Notes: generated from the letters alone by a model not told the origin. A stretch of 64,000 nt of DNA from Citrobacter rodentium NBRC 105723 = DSM 16636 (GCF_021278985.1 NZ_CP082833.1:2108001-2172000), one strand, 5' to 3'; positions 1-9,903 are shown, counted from the stretch's first letter. Program-made: numbers and translations.

Positions 1-34
1 CAATGGGCAGATCGGTTAATCCTCTGCCACGTTG

Positions 35-130
35 ATGCCCGGTGGCGCTGCGCTTACCGGGCCTACGCTTTCGTTTGCCACCTTTTGCCTGCGTAGGCCT
101 GATAAGACGCCATCGCGTCGCCATCAGGCA
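35..130. repeat. BIME (two REP units) upstream of nrdG
   Basis: Two imperfect palindromes of the enterobacterial REP type lie head to head: one about 37-62 (GCCCGGT...ACCGGGC) and one about 97-130 (GCCTGATAAG...CCATCAGGC). They fill the gap before nrdG, where the nrdD gene would be expected just outside the window. Such elements often modulate mRNA decay or act as gyrase or IHF sites. The arrangement is seen directly; any role here is inference. Confidence 0.85.
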
Positions 131-184
131 TGACAAGACGGTGCAGGCCCCCTGTTCGGCCTGCGTTCTTTCTGGACATTCGCT

Positions 185-649
185 ATGCAATACCATCAGT
201 ACTACCCCGTCGACATCGTCAACGGCCCCGGCACCCGCTGCACCCTGTTTGTGTCAGGGTGCGTCCACGAATGCCCCGGCTGCTACAACAAAAGCACCTG
301 GCGGCTGAACTCCGGCCAGCCGTTTACCAAAGAGATGGAAGACCAGATCGTTAACGATCTGAACGATACGCGCATCCATCGCCAGGGGATCTCCCTTTCC
401 GGCGGCGATCCGCTGCATCCGCAGAACGTGCCGGATATTCTGAAGCTGGTGCAGCGCATTCGCGCTGAGTGCCCCGGCAAAGATATCTGGGTATGGACCG
501 GCTATAAGATCGACGAACTCAACGCCGCGCAAATGCAGGTGGTGGATCTGATCAACGTGCTGGTTGACGGCAAGTTTGTGCAGGATCTGAAAGACCCGGC
601 GCTTATCTGGCGCGGCAGCAGTAATCAGGTAGTGCATCACCTGCGTTAA
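185..649 (+). CDS. nrdG: Anaerobic ribonucleotide reductase activating protein
   Basis: This 154-residue radical SAM enzyme uses a [4Fe-4S] cluster and S-adenosylmethionine to generate the glycyl radical on NrdD, so that deoxyribonucleotides can be made without oxygen. The cluster motif CX3CX2C is visible as C26, C30 and C33 (GCVHECPGCYN), followed by the SGGDPL motif around residue 72. Length and sequence match E. coli NrdG almost throughout. The ATG lies right behind a BIME, with no strong Shine-Dalgarno sequence, which fits translation from an nrdD-nrdG transcript. It converges with the regulator gene downstream. Confidence 0.97.
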   Translation: MQYHQYYPVDIVNGPGTRCTLFVSGCVHECPGCYNKSTWRLNSGQPFTKEMEDQIVNDLNDTRIHRQGISLSGGDPLHPQNVPDILKLVQRIRAECPGKDIWVWTGYKIDELNAAQMQVVDLINVLVDGKFVQDLKDPALIWRGSSNQVVHHLR

Positions 650-711
650 CAAGCCTGTTTATGAAATAGCAGACGAACGGCTTCTGTCAGGGCGTTGCTG
701 GAAAACGCCTC

Positions 712-2622
712 TCAAAAACGGCTCACGCACTCCATCGCCACCGCTTTAAATTCGGCGAAATTCTGGCAGGCGCACAGTCGCGTCATGGTGCGCTCGCGCA
801 GGAAGGTAACGAAAATATCGTAGATCGCCATCGCTTCTTCGTATTCGCTTTTGCTGATGGCGAGTAAAAAGATCACGTGGGCGGTTTCGTCGCCCCAGGC
901 AATGCCCTGCGGCGCAAGGACGGTATAGACCACCGTTTTTTTCGCCAGCAGACCGAGGGCGTGGGGCAGCGCGATGCTGTCGCCAAGCAGGGTGCTGACA
1001 ATGGCTTCACGCTCAATCACCGAGTCGAGAAACTCCGCGTCGACAAAATCTTCGCTGTGCAGCTGATCGCACAGCGTTTTAAACAGCGTCTGCCTCTCCA
1101 TCTCGCCGTCGATAATGCGAAAATGGGCGGCATCAAAATATTTATTCAGCATCCACGGCCGGGTTCTGTCTACCAGCACCAGCTTGCCAATCTGCTCGAG
1201 CTGGTAGTCGGTAGGAAACGGCGCAATCTGCACCACCGGCTTGTCTTTTTCGCCAATCCGCGCGGTGGAAATCACGAAATCCTCAGCGATGCTCTCGCGC
1301 TGCTCATAGTCGCGCAGGGTCAGCGTCCGTACAATCTCAATCTGCGGATATTTACGCGCCAGCACCGCCTCAATCATTCGCACCATCGCATTGCCCGCAT
1401 CGCACACCAGCAGCACTTTCGGCTGCCGCTGGTAGCCGATGTTGTAACTACGCTCAAGCCCGACGCCAATATGCAAGACCAGAAAACCGATCTCATTTTC
1501 GCTGATGGTATACGGCGTGTATTTTCCCCAACTGGATACCGCCGCCAGGGTCATGTCCCAGGCCATCGGGTAGTGCTGTTTGATATTTTCTAACAGCGGA
1601 TTGGGGATCATGATCTGGTAACGCACCCGGGTGATCATCGTTTTGATATGGGTGAGCAGATCCGCCCGCAGCTGTTCGTCATTCAACAGGTTGTAATTGT
1701 ACTGGGTATTAATAAATTGCAGGATGTAGTTCACCAGCGCCTCTTCGTCATCGGCGTTGATCGCGCTCGGCGCAATCTCCTGCACCTGGCGGGCGGCGAT
1801 ATGCACCTTCAGCCAGTTCACTTCCGATAGCGAAAGGGGATGATTCGCCAGACGCTGTAGCACCGCGGCGATCTCGCGCGCCGCCAGGCACACATTCTCT
1901 TCCACCTCTTCGCTGGCAAATTCCGACAGCGGAAAGCCTTCGCTGATACGACGTACCGCGACGGCGCAGTACAGACGCAGAAACAGCTCGCCTTCGTCGG
2001 TCAGGCGAATATGAAAGCGGGTAAAAATGTCCTGCAGAATCGGCTGTAGCTGTGACGGCACGCCGGCATACAGCGCTTCTTCCGTCACCAGCGGATTCGT
2101 CGGGTCCTGCTGCGCCAGCGTCCACAGAAGATCGGTCAGACAGGCGCGGATCGCCATTTCGCTGCCGAACAGCTTCATGCCGTGACGCGGACGGGTTTCC
2201 AGCGTCAGATGGTAACGCTGCAGCCATTCGCGTACTTCCGCCATGTCGTTTTGCAGCGTCGCCCGGCTGACGAACCATTCATCAGCTAAATCTTCCAGCT
2301 TGATGGAGAACGCGGAGGTCAGGAAGCGTACCATCAGATAGTGCACCCGCTCCTGGCTGGAGCGCGGAATACGCAGCATGCTGGGCTGCTGCGTTTGCAG
2401 AGACTTAAAACTGGCCGGGTCGTCGATTCTGAGCTGATAACCGTTGCCCCGGCTCAGGATAAACTGCGCGCCGTGCCCGGTAAGCAGGGCGTTGAGCGCA
2501 GAGATATCGGCGCGAACAGTGCGCGTGGAGACCGACAACCGCTGCGCCAGCTCATCCTGCGGCAGCGTCTCGTTTTGCAGCATTGCGAACAGTTGCGCTA
2601 AACGTTGGTTGGGGAATCGCAC
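712..2622 (-). CDS. PRD-containing transcriptional regulator of the accessory catabolic operon (BglG/MtlR type)
   Basis: A 636-residue multidomain regulator. Residues 1-60 form an HTH (DELAQRLSVSTRTVRADI) and a second HTH lies near 112-127. Two PTS regulation domains follow, about 195-290 (H274) and 295-395 (H384). Next is an EIIB-like domain with C407 (LLVCDAGNAM), and the C-terminus is an EIIA-like domain with phosphoryl histidine H554 in GDSIALPHA. This is the layout of DNA-binding activators such as MtlR and LicR, which are controlled by PTS phosphorylation. The start codon is GTG behind a GAGGAG ribosome site. It begins 18 bp after the aldolase gene ends, so it is the last gene of the operon and probably controls it (inference). 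Confidence 0.88.
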   Translation of the reverse strand: MRFPNQRLAQLFAMLQNETLPQDELAQRLSVSTRTVRADISALNALLTGHGAQFILSRGNGYQLRIDDPASFKSLQTQQPSMLRIPRSSQERVHYLMVRFLTSAFSIKLEDLADEWFVSRATLQNDMAEVREWLQRYHLTLETRPRHGMKLFGSEMAIRACLTDLLWTLAQQDPTNPLVTEEALYAGVPSQLQPILQDIFTRFHIRLTDEGELFLRLYCAVAVRRISEGFPLSEFASEEVEENVCLAAREIAAVLQRLANHPLSLSEVNWLKVHIAARQVQEIAPSAINADDEEALVNYILQFINTQYNYNLLNDEQLRADLLTHIKTMITRVRYQIMIPNPLLENIKQHYPMAWDMTLAAVSSWGKYTPYTISENEIGFLVLHIGVGLERSYNIGYQRQPKVLLVCDAGNAMVRMIEAVLARKYPQIEIVRTLTLRDYEQRESIAEDFVISTARIGEKDKPVVQIAPFPTDYQLEQIGKLVLVDRTRPWMLNKYFDAAHFRIIDGEMERQTLFKTLCDQLHSEDFVDAEFLDSVIEREAIVSTLLGDSIALPHALGLLAKKTVVYTVLAPQGIAWGDETAHVIFLLAISKSEYEEAMAIYDIFVTFLRERTMTRLCACQNFAEFKAVAMECVSRF

Positions 2623-2640
2623 GTCACTCTCCTCGTTTTT

Positions 2641-3381
2641 TTAGCCGATGCACGTCCGGGTGAGCGCCAGCAGCTGGCGCACATCGTCCGGACGGGTATT
2701 ACCACTCACCTTATCAATAATTGAACTATAAATGTGAGGAATGATTTTGCTCACGCCGGCATCCAGCGCAATCTGCAAAATCTCGGCATAATTATCCAGA
2801 TCGATACCGCCCGTCGGCTCCAGCCAGAAGTCATGACGCGCGCAGGCTTCCGCTACTGCTTTAAACTCGTCACGGCTTTTCAGACCGCCCATCGGGAAGT
2901 ATTTGATCGAGCTGCCGCCCATATCCTTAAGCAGCGCGATAGCCGTCTCAACCGGTACGATCCCGTCCGCGGCTTTGCTGCTCAGCGGTCCGGTAGAAAT
3001 CTTCACCATCCCCGGCGTGCCGGTAGGCGACACCAGACCGTTGACCACCGTTTCACCCTGCCCCAGCAGCGCGCGGCTGGTCGCCACGCCGGTAAAGACC
3101 TGGTTGACGTGCTGCGGCTGCACCTGACGTGAGATCTCGCTGACCATCGCCGACTGGTTCGGATCGCCCGCCCCCAGCCCTACCGACAGCGCGTTATCGA
3201 TCAGTTGCGCATACTCACGCATATCGGCCACGGCGCTGTCGACGTCCGGATAATTTTTCGAAAGCACGCCGACCAGCACATGACCTTCAGCCGCCTCATA
3301 AATTTCACGAGCGTTCTCTTTCGAGCCTGCCAGTACGTTCAGGCAGACGCGATCGCGGTAAAAGTTCGGGGTCAGTTTCAT
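2641..3381 (-). CDS. KDGP aldolase family protein (DgaF/EF_0839-like)
   Basis: A 246-residue protein of the family typified by DgaF, which cleaves 2-keto-3-deoxy-6-phosphogluconate to pyruvate and glyceraldehyde 3-phosphate. TIM-barrel features are visible: GGSSIKYFPMGGLKSRDEF around residues 155-173, whose lysine is the likely Schiff-base residue, and EPTGGIDLDNY around 188-198. Its start overlaps the stop of the ammonia-lyase gene by four bases (ATGA), which indicates translational coupling and a joint pathway. The aldolase class is well supported. The exact substrate is not known from sequence. Confidence 0.87.
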   Translation of the reverse strand: MKLTPNFYRDRVCLNVLAGSKENAREIYEAAEGHVLVGVLSKNYPDVDSAVADMREYAQLIDNALSVGLGAGDPNQSAMVSEISRQVQPQHVNQVFTGVATSRALLGQGETVVNGLVSPTGTPGMVKISTGPLSSKAADGIVPVETAIALLKDMGGSSIKYFPMGGLKSRDEFKAVAEACARHDFWLEPTGGIDLDNYAEILQIALDAGVSKIIPHIYSSIIDKVSGNTRPDDVRQLLALTRTCIG

Positions 3382-4496
3382 GCTTTTTTCTCCTGGTTAA
3401 TCACTTCGTTGATACGGCGCGCCACAATCTCCAGCTGCGCGCGGTCTACGCTGCGTACGTCCGCTTCAATAATCCCTTCGTTGGCTTTGTACCCGCGGAA
3501 GTAAATCGCGTATTCGCCCTGTTTGAGCGCCTCCACCAGATCGCTGGTGGCGATGCCGGTTACCGCTTCATCAAACTTAATCTCCGCACGTGCGATATCG
3601 CGTCCGGCGCTGTCCCACACCACGCGGGCGCTCACGCCGTTGAAGGTGTTCAGGGTGTCGATAAACGGCGTCATTTTTTCCACCATCTCCGCCCCGCTCT
3701 CTTTTTGCGCGCTGAGATAGTGTTCGATGGCGCAGGTCAGGCCGAGAATCCCCTCTTTACCGACCTTCATCGCCCGGCCAATGCCCGCCGACTGGCGCTT
3801 CACCCACTCCACATACTGGGTTTTGCCAATCACCAGTCCGCTGGTCGGCCCTTCGATGGCCTTCGCGCCGCTGTAGATAACCAGCGACGCGCCGGCGCGG
3901 TAGTAGCACTGCAAATCTTCCTCCGCCGCCGCATCAACAATCAGCGGCAGGTTGTGTTTGCGCGCGACCACGACCGCCTGTTCAACGCTGAGCATGCTTT
4001 TCTGTACGCAGTGGTGTGATTTGATATAGAGGATGGCCGCGGTACGCGGCGTAATCGCCGCCGCCAGATGGGCTGCCGAGCATTCATTGGCGTAGCCTGC
4101 TTCCACCAGCTTACCGCCGCCCAGCGCCACCATCGTGCCGACCGGCGCGCCAAAGTTAACGTTGTGGCCTTTTGGCAGCACGATTTCGTTATTTTCAACT
4201 GGCGTGACGTGCAGATTTTCCAGCAGCCAGTCGCTGTCCTGCACCAGAACCGCGGCCACCGACTGGGCAATGCCCGCTGACGCGCAGGAAACCACCGTCG
4301 CGCCCTCCACATCCAGCAGCTTCGCGATGTATTCGCCGGTTTTGTTGACCAGATCTTTCATCTCAAAATACTGGTTCATTCCGGCCATCGCCGCTTCCAC
4401 CACTTCCGGACGCGGCGTGGAAACGCCCAGCGCCGTCATGCGGCCAGATGTATTAATTACCTGTTTTAAATTGTATTTCTCAAAAATCGAAGGCAT
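3378..4496 (-). CDS. DgaE-family PLP-dependent ammonia lyase (SelA-like fold)
   Basis: A 372-residue fold-type I PLP enzyme related to selenocysteine synthase and to DgaE, the D-glucosaminate-6-phosphate ammonia lyase that makes 2-keto-3-deoxy-6-phosphogluconate. The PLP lysine is K212 in IYSGAKAIEGP, and the cofactor aspartate lies in LIVDAAAEED near residue 188. The start overlaps the end of the amidohydrolase gene by 17 bp and its stop overlaps the aldolase start. The three are therefore tightly coupled: amidohydrolase, deamination, aldol cleavage. A phosphorylated amino-sugar acid is the likely substrate class, by family; the identity is inferred. Confidence 0.87.
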   Translation of the reverse strand: MPSIFEKYNLKQVINTSGRMTALGVSTPRPEVVEAAMAGMNQYFEMKDLVNKTGEYIAKLLDVEGATVVSCASAGIAQSVAAVLVQDSDWLLENLHVTPVENNEIVLPKGHNVNFGAPVGTMVALGGGKLVEAGYANECSAAHLAAAITPRTAAILYIKSHHCVQKSMLSVEQAVVVARKHNLPLIVDAAAEEDLQCYYRAGASLVIYSGAKAIEGPTSGLVIGKTQYVEWVKRQSAGIGRAMKVGKEGILGLTCAIEHYLSAQKESGAEMVEKMTPFIDTLNTFNGVSARVVWDSAGRDIARAEIKFDEAVTGIATSDLVEALKQGEYAIYFRGYKANEGIIEADVRSVDRAQLEIVARRINEVINQEKKA

Positions 4497-5613
4497 ATTC
4501 CGCGCTCCCTTGTTCGGTCATATAGCCCTTGCCCGCGCGAATCGCGGCAAGCGGCACCAGCAGCTTCTCAGCCTGTAAGCTGTCGTTTTCAGCATCCACC
4601 AGCACGGTTGGCTGGCGTTTAAGCGTAAAGAGGGTTAAATCGGCGTCCATCCCCGGCTGGAGGCGGCCTTTGGTTTTCAGCCGCAGGCTGTCGGCGGCAT
4701 TGGCGGTCACACAGTCGATGACCTGCGGCAGCGTCATGCCGATGGCGAGAAATTTCGACATTACGTTAGCCAGCGAATGCACCGGACCGCTGATGCGGTT
4801 GCGGCAGTAGATATCCGAGCTGATGGTGTGCGGCAGAATGCCTGCGCCGATCGCGCGCTTCGCCACCGCAAAGCTCAGGCTGGCGGTGCCATGACCGACG
4901 TCGAGACGCACTCCGCGCTGCAGCGCCCGGGTGATCGACGCGCGCAGTTCGCCTTCCGGCGTTAAAATGCGATTCGGTTTGCCGTTGTAGCAATGGGTAA
5001 TGATGTCGCCCGCGCTCAGGCGTTCGGCGATCTCATCGAGATCCGGCGGGTTATTGCCGATGTGGACCATCAGCGGCAGTTCGCCGTTCTCCTGCTGCAT
5101 CGCTTTAGCGCGATCCAGCGGCGTGATGCCGTTTTCACCGACCACGCTGCTGCTCATCCGCGCCTTCAGGCCAACGATAAAGTCCGGGTGGCGCTTCACC
5201 GCCTGCTTCACCGCATCGGCGTCGATATTGGCCATGTTCGCCAGTTCGTTCTGCGCGATCAGCCCGACGCGGGAGATATTCAGCAGCGCATACACCTCAG
5301 TCGCCGCATCGCGGGTGAGGGTGTAGAACTCGTCAATATCATCGGCGCCGGTACTGCCTGCATCCACCACGGTGGTCACGCCGGTCGCGATGCCGACGCT
5401 GTCCGGCTCGTCATGATAAATGGGCGATTTCGGATAGCAGTGCACGTGGGAATCAATCCATCCGGCGCTGACGTAACATTCGCCGCGTAAATCGAGCGTT
5501 TTTACCGCCGGTTCATCAGTCCTGCCCAGCACGGCAATTTTGCCGCCTTTAATCGCAATATCGCAGATCGTTTCGTCAACCAGACGCGCATGGCGCAGGA
5601 GTAAATCAAACAT
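4480..5613 (-). CDS. Amidohydrolase/deacetylase family metallohydrolase
   Basis: A 377-residue TIM-barrel metal-dependent hydrolase of the dihydroorotase/N-acyl-amino acid deacetylase type. Binuclear metal ligands are visible: HVH at 56-58 (IDSHVHCY), candidate carboxylated lysine K150 (VGLKARMS), H184 (MVHIG), H207 (ITHCYNG) and D267 (ISSDIYC). The family opens cyclic amides or removes N-acyl groups, so it would act before the ammonia lyase in the same operon. It is the first gene downstream of the insertion element and is preceded by AGGAGAGA. The substrate is unknown. Confidence 0.87.
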   Translation of the reverse strand: MFDLLLRHARLVDETICDIAIKGGKIAVLGRTDEPAVKTLDLRGECYVSAGWIDSHVHCYPKSPIYHDEPDSVGIATGVTTVVDAGSTGADDIDEFYTLTRDAATEVYALLNISRVGLIAQNELANMANIDADAVKQAVKRHPDFIVGLKARMSSSVVGENGITPLDRAKAMQQENGELPLMVHIGNNPPDLDEIAERLSAGDIITHCYNGKPNRILTPEGELRASITRALQRGVRLDVGHGTASLSFAVAKRAIGAGILPHTISSDIYCRNRISGPVHSLANVMSKFLAIGMTLPQVIDCVTANAADSLRLKTKGRLQPGMDADLTLFTLKRQPTVLVDAENDSLQAEKLLVPLAAIRAGKGYMTEQGSAEYAFDF

Positions 5614-5661
5614 ATCTCTCTCCTGTTTGAGCGGACGCTTCCACGTCCGCCGGGATGATGT

Positions 5662-5692
5662 GCCGGATGGCGGCGTTACCGCCTTATCCGGC
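5662..5692. repeat. REP unit, left part of the BIME split by the insertion element
   Basis: A palindrome beginning GCCGGATGGCGG and ending CGCCTTATCCGGC. Together with the unit at 6998-7023 it would form a normal BIME between the amidohydrolase and DUF4310 genes if the insertion element were removed. Confidence 0.85.
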
Positions 5693-5821
5693 TTACAAAG
5701 TTGCGCTTACCCGTAGATACTGTTATCGCCTGCAAGCTTTTTTATTTTCCGCCTTACCGGATTGCAGGCATACCAGTCACAGCGCCGTCAGGCGCTGTTT
5801 TTTCATCCCTTCCACCATATT

Positions 5822-6981
<1,160 letters not shown>

Positions 6982-6997
6982 GAAGGGATAATACAAG

Positions 6998-7023
6998 GCC
7001 TGATAAGCGCAGCGCCATCGGGC
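6998..7023. repeat. REP unit, right part of the split BIME
   Basis: GCCTGATAAGCG...CGCCATCGGGC directly abuts the insertion element and completes the BIME begun at 5662. On the minus strand it supplies the left target ATCAGGC of the insertion. Confidence 0.85.
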
Positions 7024-7025
7024 GG

Positions 7026-7670
7026 TTAGCTAATCGCAATCGGGAAGATGGAACCTAAAATCATCGCGCCGAGGATCGCGCCGCCGGTGATCGGCTTCTG
7101 CCAGATGTAAAACAGCAGAGCGCCCAGCAGCGAACCCACGCCAATCGGAATCGAGGCAGTCATGGCGCTGAGGATAATCAACGGCCCGAGGAAACGACCG
7201 GAGGCGTTACCGGCGCCCATCATAACGTCGGCGCCATAGGTGGAGTCGCTCTGGTTGATGGTGAACTTACGCGCCAGGATAATGATGTAGCCAATCGCCA
7301 GACCAAGCGCCAGACCCGTCGCCAGCGAAGCGATAAAGTTCTCTACCGGGAAAACAATGCCCGCGCCGAGCAGCAGCGCCGGCACGCCGAGGCCGATACC
7401 GGTCTGAATGGCGCCGCCGATATCCAGAATCCCCACCAGCGAGCCTTCGATGATGCGGGCAAACAGGAAGCTGGCGCCAAACGCGGCGACCGCGCCGTAG
7501 GAGCCGGTATCAATCCCCGCCTTCAGCATCGCCACAAAGGCCACTTCGTTGAACGCGCCGATGCCGTACAGGTAGTACATATGCGTCCCGGCAAACACGC
7601 CGGAGGAGAGCAGGCCAACGAAGATCGGGAACGACCAGTCGGCAAACCAAAAACCTTTATTCTGTTCCAT
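7026..7670 (-). CDS. DUF4310 membrane protein (EF_0833-like)
   Basis: A 214-residue very hydrophobic protein with about six membrane segments and glycine-rich helices (FAGTHMYYLYGIGAFNEVAF, GVPALLLGAGIVFPVENF, MGAGNASGRFLGPLI). It resembles a conserved family of unknown function found next to DUF4311, DUF4312 and SFCGS proteins in Enterococcus, Aeromonas and enterics. The start is ATG behind GGAGG, 11 bp after the DUF4311 gene. A transport role is inferred from topology and neighbours only. Its stop is followed immediately by the split BIME. Confidence 0.85.
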   Translation of the reverse strand: MEQNKGFWFADWSFPIFVGLLSSGVFAGTHMYYLYGIGAFNEVAFVAMLKAGIDTGSYGAVAAFGASFLFARIIEGSLVGILDIGGAIQTGIGLGVPALLLGAGIVFPVENFIASLATGLALGLAIGYIIILARKFTINQSDSTYGADVMMGAGNASGRFLGPLIILSAMTASIPIGVGSLLGALLFYIWQKPITGGAILGAMILGSIFPIAIS

Positions 7671-7681
7671 TGTGGCCTCCG

Positions 7682-8458
7682 TTATTTGCCGCTAAGCGAG
7701 TTGTGGATCAGTTCGAGCCAGTTCGGCACGGTCATGTGGAAGGATTCGATCATCTTCATGTCGAAGCCGCGGAAGAAGCCGCCCAGTACGAACAGCAGCA
7801 CGATGGCGACCATCATCACTTTGGTCACGTGGTTCCAGCCGCTCTCTTCCACGCCTTTGCCGATCAGGATGCCAAGCACCAGACCCGGTACGGCGTTACC
7901 CATGATCAGCTGCGCCGCGCCGCCGAATACGGTGGCCCAGAAGCCCGATTTCTTACCGGCGTCGATTGCCGCCAGCCAGAAAATGACCGGCATCACGGTG
8001 TTCACCAGCAGGTTAGCCGCTGGCACCAGCACCTTCACGGCGGTGACCTGAAGGGCTTCCGGCACCGAGGAGGCGGTCAGGTTGAGGAAGGTAACGACAA
8101 TCATGCCGATGATGCCGCAGGCAATCGCCATCTTTTTCGGATCGTGCAGCGTCTCACCGACGTTACGGTTTTTCACCATCAGCGCCGCCGCCCCCCAGTT
8201 AGGGATGATGCGGTGGTCGACGTCCTGGGTGAACGAGCCCGCCGCAACGGAAGACGCCCAGGCGTTGAAGAAGAAGCCCAGGCCAAAGGAGAAGTGAGAA
8301 GCGGGGTCCCCTTCGCAGGAGTTCAGCTCTCCCAGTGTGCGAAACGCGCCCATCCCCTGAGTGGTAGGCGCATGAAACATGCGTGCAGCCCCGGCCCCCA
8401 CACCTACGCCGACGAGGCCGCCGATGATGAGCGATTTTATTAAAATTATCAGGAACAT
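7682..8458 (-). CDS. DUF4311 membrane protein (EF_0832-like)
   Basis: A 258-residue polytopic membrane protein with an N-terminal glycine-rich helix (IKSLIIGGLVGVGVGAGAARMFHAP), a loop containing GELNSCEGDPASHFSFGLGFFFNAW around residues 42-67, and several further helices. It is a partner of DUF4310 in a conserved uncharacterised gene set. Together the two could form the membrane channel of a transporter in the way PTS EIIC/EIID pairs do, but I see no sequence similarity that proves it. The ATG is preceded by AAGAAGG. Confidence 0.85.
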   Translation of the reverse strand: MFLIILIKSLIIGGLVGVGVGAGAARMFHAPTTQGMGAFRTLGELNSCEGDPASHFSFGLGFFFNAWASSVAAGSFTQDVDHRIIPNWGAAALMVKNRNVGETLHDPKKMAIACGIIGMIVVTFLNLTASSVPEALQVTAVKVLVPAANLLVNTVMPVIFWLAAIDAGKKSGFWATVFGGAAQLIMGNAVPGLVLGILIGKGVEESGWNHVTKVMMVAIVLLFVLGGFFRGFDMKMIESFHMTVPNWLELIHNSLSGK

Positions 8459-8480
8459 AGTTATGCCTTCTTAACAAGAA

Positions 8481-8780
8481 TCAGCGTTGCGAGACGAAAT
8501 CCACCTTGTCCAGATTGATGGCTGTCACGTTCACGGTCACGTCCAGCTCCACGCTGTACGTGTGTCTTTCCCGGCGCAAAAAGAAAAACAAAAATGCTTC
8601 TTTACGCACCGCTTCACGCGCCTGAACAACCTGCACATCCTGTGGCTCAATACGCAGTAAAATATGCGGCGATGCCTTCATCACCGCGGCCTGAACGTGG
8701 TTCAGGGCATCGGCAAAGGCGCGCGCTTTGGCTTCGCCCTTGCCGGTCACTCTCACCGTCGTGGTGAATTGTTCTTTCAT
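8481..8780 (-). CDS. DUF4312 family protein (EF_0831-like)
   Basis: A 99-residue soluble protein with alternating beta-strand character (TTTVRVTGKGEAKARAFADALNHVQ at the start and TYSVELDVTVNVTAINL near the end) and a basic stretch FFLRRERHTY. The start chosen is the methionine of MKEQFTT at 8780, two bases past the stop of the SFCGS gene; a longer frame from 8807 would run into that gene. No enzymatic motif is recognised. It occurs with the DUF4310/4311 proteins in the same order in other bacteria. Confidence 0.82.
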   Translation of the reverse strand: MKEQFTTTVRVTGKGEAKARAFADALNHVQAAVMKASPHILLRIEPQDVQVVQAREAVRKEAFLFFFLRRERHTYSVELDVTVNVTAINLDKVDFVSQR

Positions 8781-8782
8781 AC

Positions 8783-9145
8783 TCAGGCGCCGTATTTTTT
8801 CTGCCACGCCTGTACCAGACGTTCGCCGAGCTCTTCTTTATCCATAAAACCGAAGCCCAGCACGTTGCAGCCTTCGTTGATCGCCGTCACGCCTTCGTCT
8901 ACCGAACGCATGCCGTATTTCGCCTTGTAGCCGTGTTTGTTTTGCGCGGTGATCGCTCCTGCGCCGCCGCTGCCGCAGAAAGAGATGCCGAAGGTGGCGT
9001 TTTCCGCCTTCATCACATCACCCAGCTTCATATCCGCCGCCACGCCCGGCACCACAACCGCACGGCCGCCCGCTTTTTCGACGCCTGCCGCCACTTTCTG
9101 GCCTTTTCCCAGACGATCGCCAATCACAACGGTAATTTGTTCCAT
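8783..9145 (-). CDS. SFCGS family glycine-rich protein (EF_0830-like)
   Basis: A 120-residue protein named for the motif ISFCGSGGAGAITAQ around residues 54-68, with a single conserved cysteine, C57. The N-terminus MEQITVVIGDRLGKGQKVAAGVEK resembles a nucleotide- or ligand-binding beta-alpha unit. The start at 9145 is set by AAGGAGCG upstream; the open frame extends to 9292 only through the preceding gene. A phosphoryl-carrier role for C57, as in PTS EIIB, is an idea suggested by the PRD and EIIA-like partners, not something the sequence proves. Confidence 0.83.
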   Translation of the reverse strand: MEQITVVIGDRLGKGQKVAAGVEKAGGRAVVVPGVAADMKLGDVMKAENATFGISFCGSGGAGAITAQNKHGYKAKYGMRSVDEGVTAINEGCNVLGFGFMDKEELGERLVQAWQKKYGA

Positions 9146-9155
9146 TTTTCGCTCC

Positions 9156-9476
9156 TTAAAGATTATCTTTCGCGACTTCAAAGTGGACCGACAGCAGCCA
9201 GGCCTCTTCCTCGGGAAGATTGCCAAACGCTGCGACCACGTCGCGGGCAAGCGCCATTGATTCGGCGGATATTTCATCAAATAAACTGGCATCCACTTCC
9301 GGCAAAGGCTCGCCGGTCAGCGACCGGTGCGCCATGGCGCGAACATGAGACGTCAGCATTTGTTCCTGTACGGCGTTGGGAATGATGTGATGTTCACGCA
9401 GTAACGCATAAACCTGCGCCAGCATGCGATCGGCCAGTTCACCAGGCTGCGCCGCCTGTTCACCCATGTCGTTCAT
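9156..9476 (-). CDS. Small PRD domain protein (EF_0829-like)
   Basis: About 106 residues from the ATG at 9476, which has GGAG five bases upstream; an in-frame ATG at 9492-9494 would add six residues. The helical sequence ends in EEEAWLLSVHFEVAKDN, whose SVHFE resembles the PRD phosphoryl-histidine motif (LxxHIxxA). It is the first gene of the leftward operon. A free-standing PRD could sense the phosphorylation state for this system; that is inference from its domain and position. Confidence 0.78.
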   Translation of the reverse strand: MNDMGEQAAQPGELADRMLAQVYALLREHHIIPNAVQEQMLTSHVRAMAHRSLTGEPLPEVDASLFDEISAESMALARDVVAAFGNLPEEEAWLLSVHFEVAKDNL

Positions 9477-9870
9477 TACTGCTCCGTTATTCACTCGTCT
9501 TACCCCGTTAATGGCTCTGAGTTAAAACTAACGATGAGGGTAAAAAGTTTGTAGCGAGTTGTTTTCCACTTCGAAGTGGAAAGGCGAGTGGCAATAGTGA
9601 TCTGTGCCGCAAAAAAGGCGGTTTTGAGGCGTTATCGACGGAAAAATGTGATTACCTTCACGGTTATTAAGGTCTTTTTGCCTTGTCTGCAACATGGAAG
9701 AAAACACAGAACTGTGAACAACAAACGATTTTTGCGGGTGATATCAGAAAGCGTTATGACGAATTCTTGCAAAGCGCTACGCAGAGATCGTCACTTTCTG
9801 AGACAGAAATAGCGACGATGCTTCAGGATAGAGGAAATTTACAGCGCCATTCGCAGGGAAGAGAGAGAAA
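9477..9870. other. Intergenic region between the accessory operon and the toxin-antitoxin pair
   Basis: About 390 bp without a convincing gene. Short open frames at 9576-9812 and 9683-9874 start poorly and match nothing I recognise. The region must hold the leftward operon promoter and contains the palindrome at 9563-9582. In E. coli the cytochrome b562 gene cybC lies at this chromosomal position; I see no remnant of it. Confidence 0.6.
9563..9582. promoter_or_regulatory. Perfect 20-bp palindrome upstream of the accessory operon (candidate operator)
   Basis: TTTCCACTTC is followed directly by its exact reverse complement, about 87 bp upstream of the first gene of the leftward operon. The spacing suits an activator site for the operon's own PRD regulator. 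The palindrome is seen; its function is inferred. Confidence 0.5.
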
Positions 9871-9903
9871 TTAGCCTATAAGCTAATTTAGCTTTTATGC
9901 TAA
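9871..9903. promoter_or_regulatory. Tandem operators of the toxin-antitoxin operon
   Basis: Two copies of TTAGC-N6-GCTAA lie one base apart (9871-9886 and 9888-9903), 17 bp centre to centre and ending 20 bp before the toxin start. XRE-type antitoxins usually repress their own promoter through such inverted repeats. The repeats are exact; binding is inferred. Confidence 0.65.

Noticed and set aside
877..1593. Long open frame opposite the PRD regulator gene
   Set aside because: It is the antisense shadow of a GC-rich regulator gene with clear domains; the translated product has no recognisable features.
9576..9874. Two small open frames upstream of the toxin gene
   Set aside because: One uses a TTG start, neither has a ribosome site, and no similarity was recognised; the second runs into the toxin operators.
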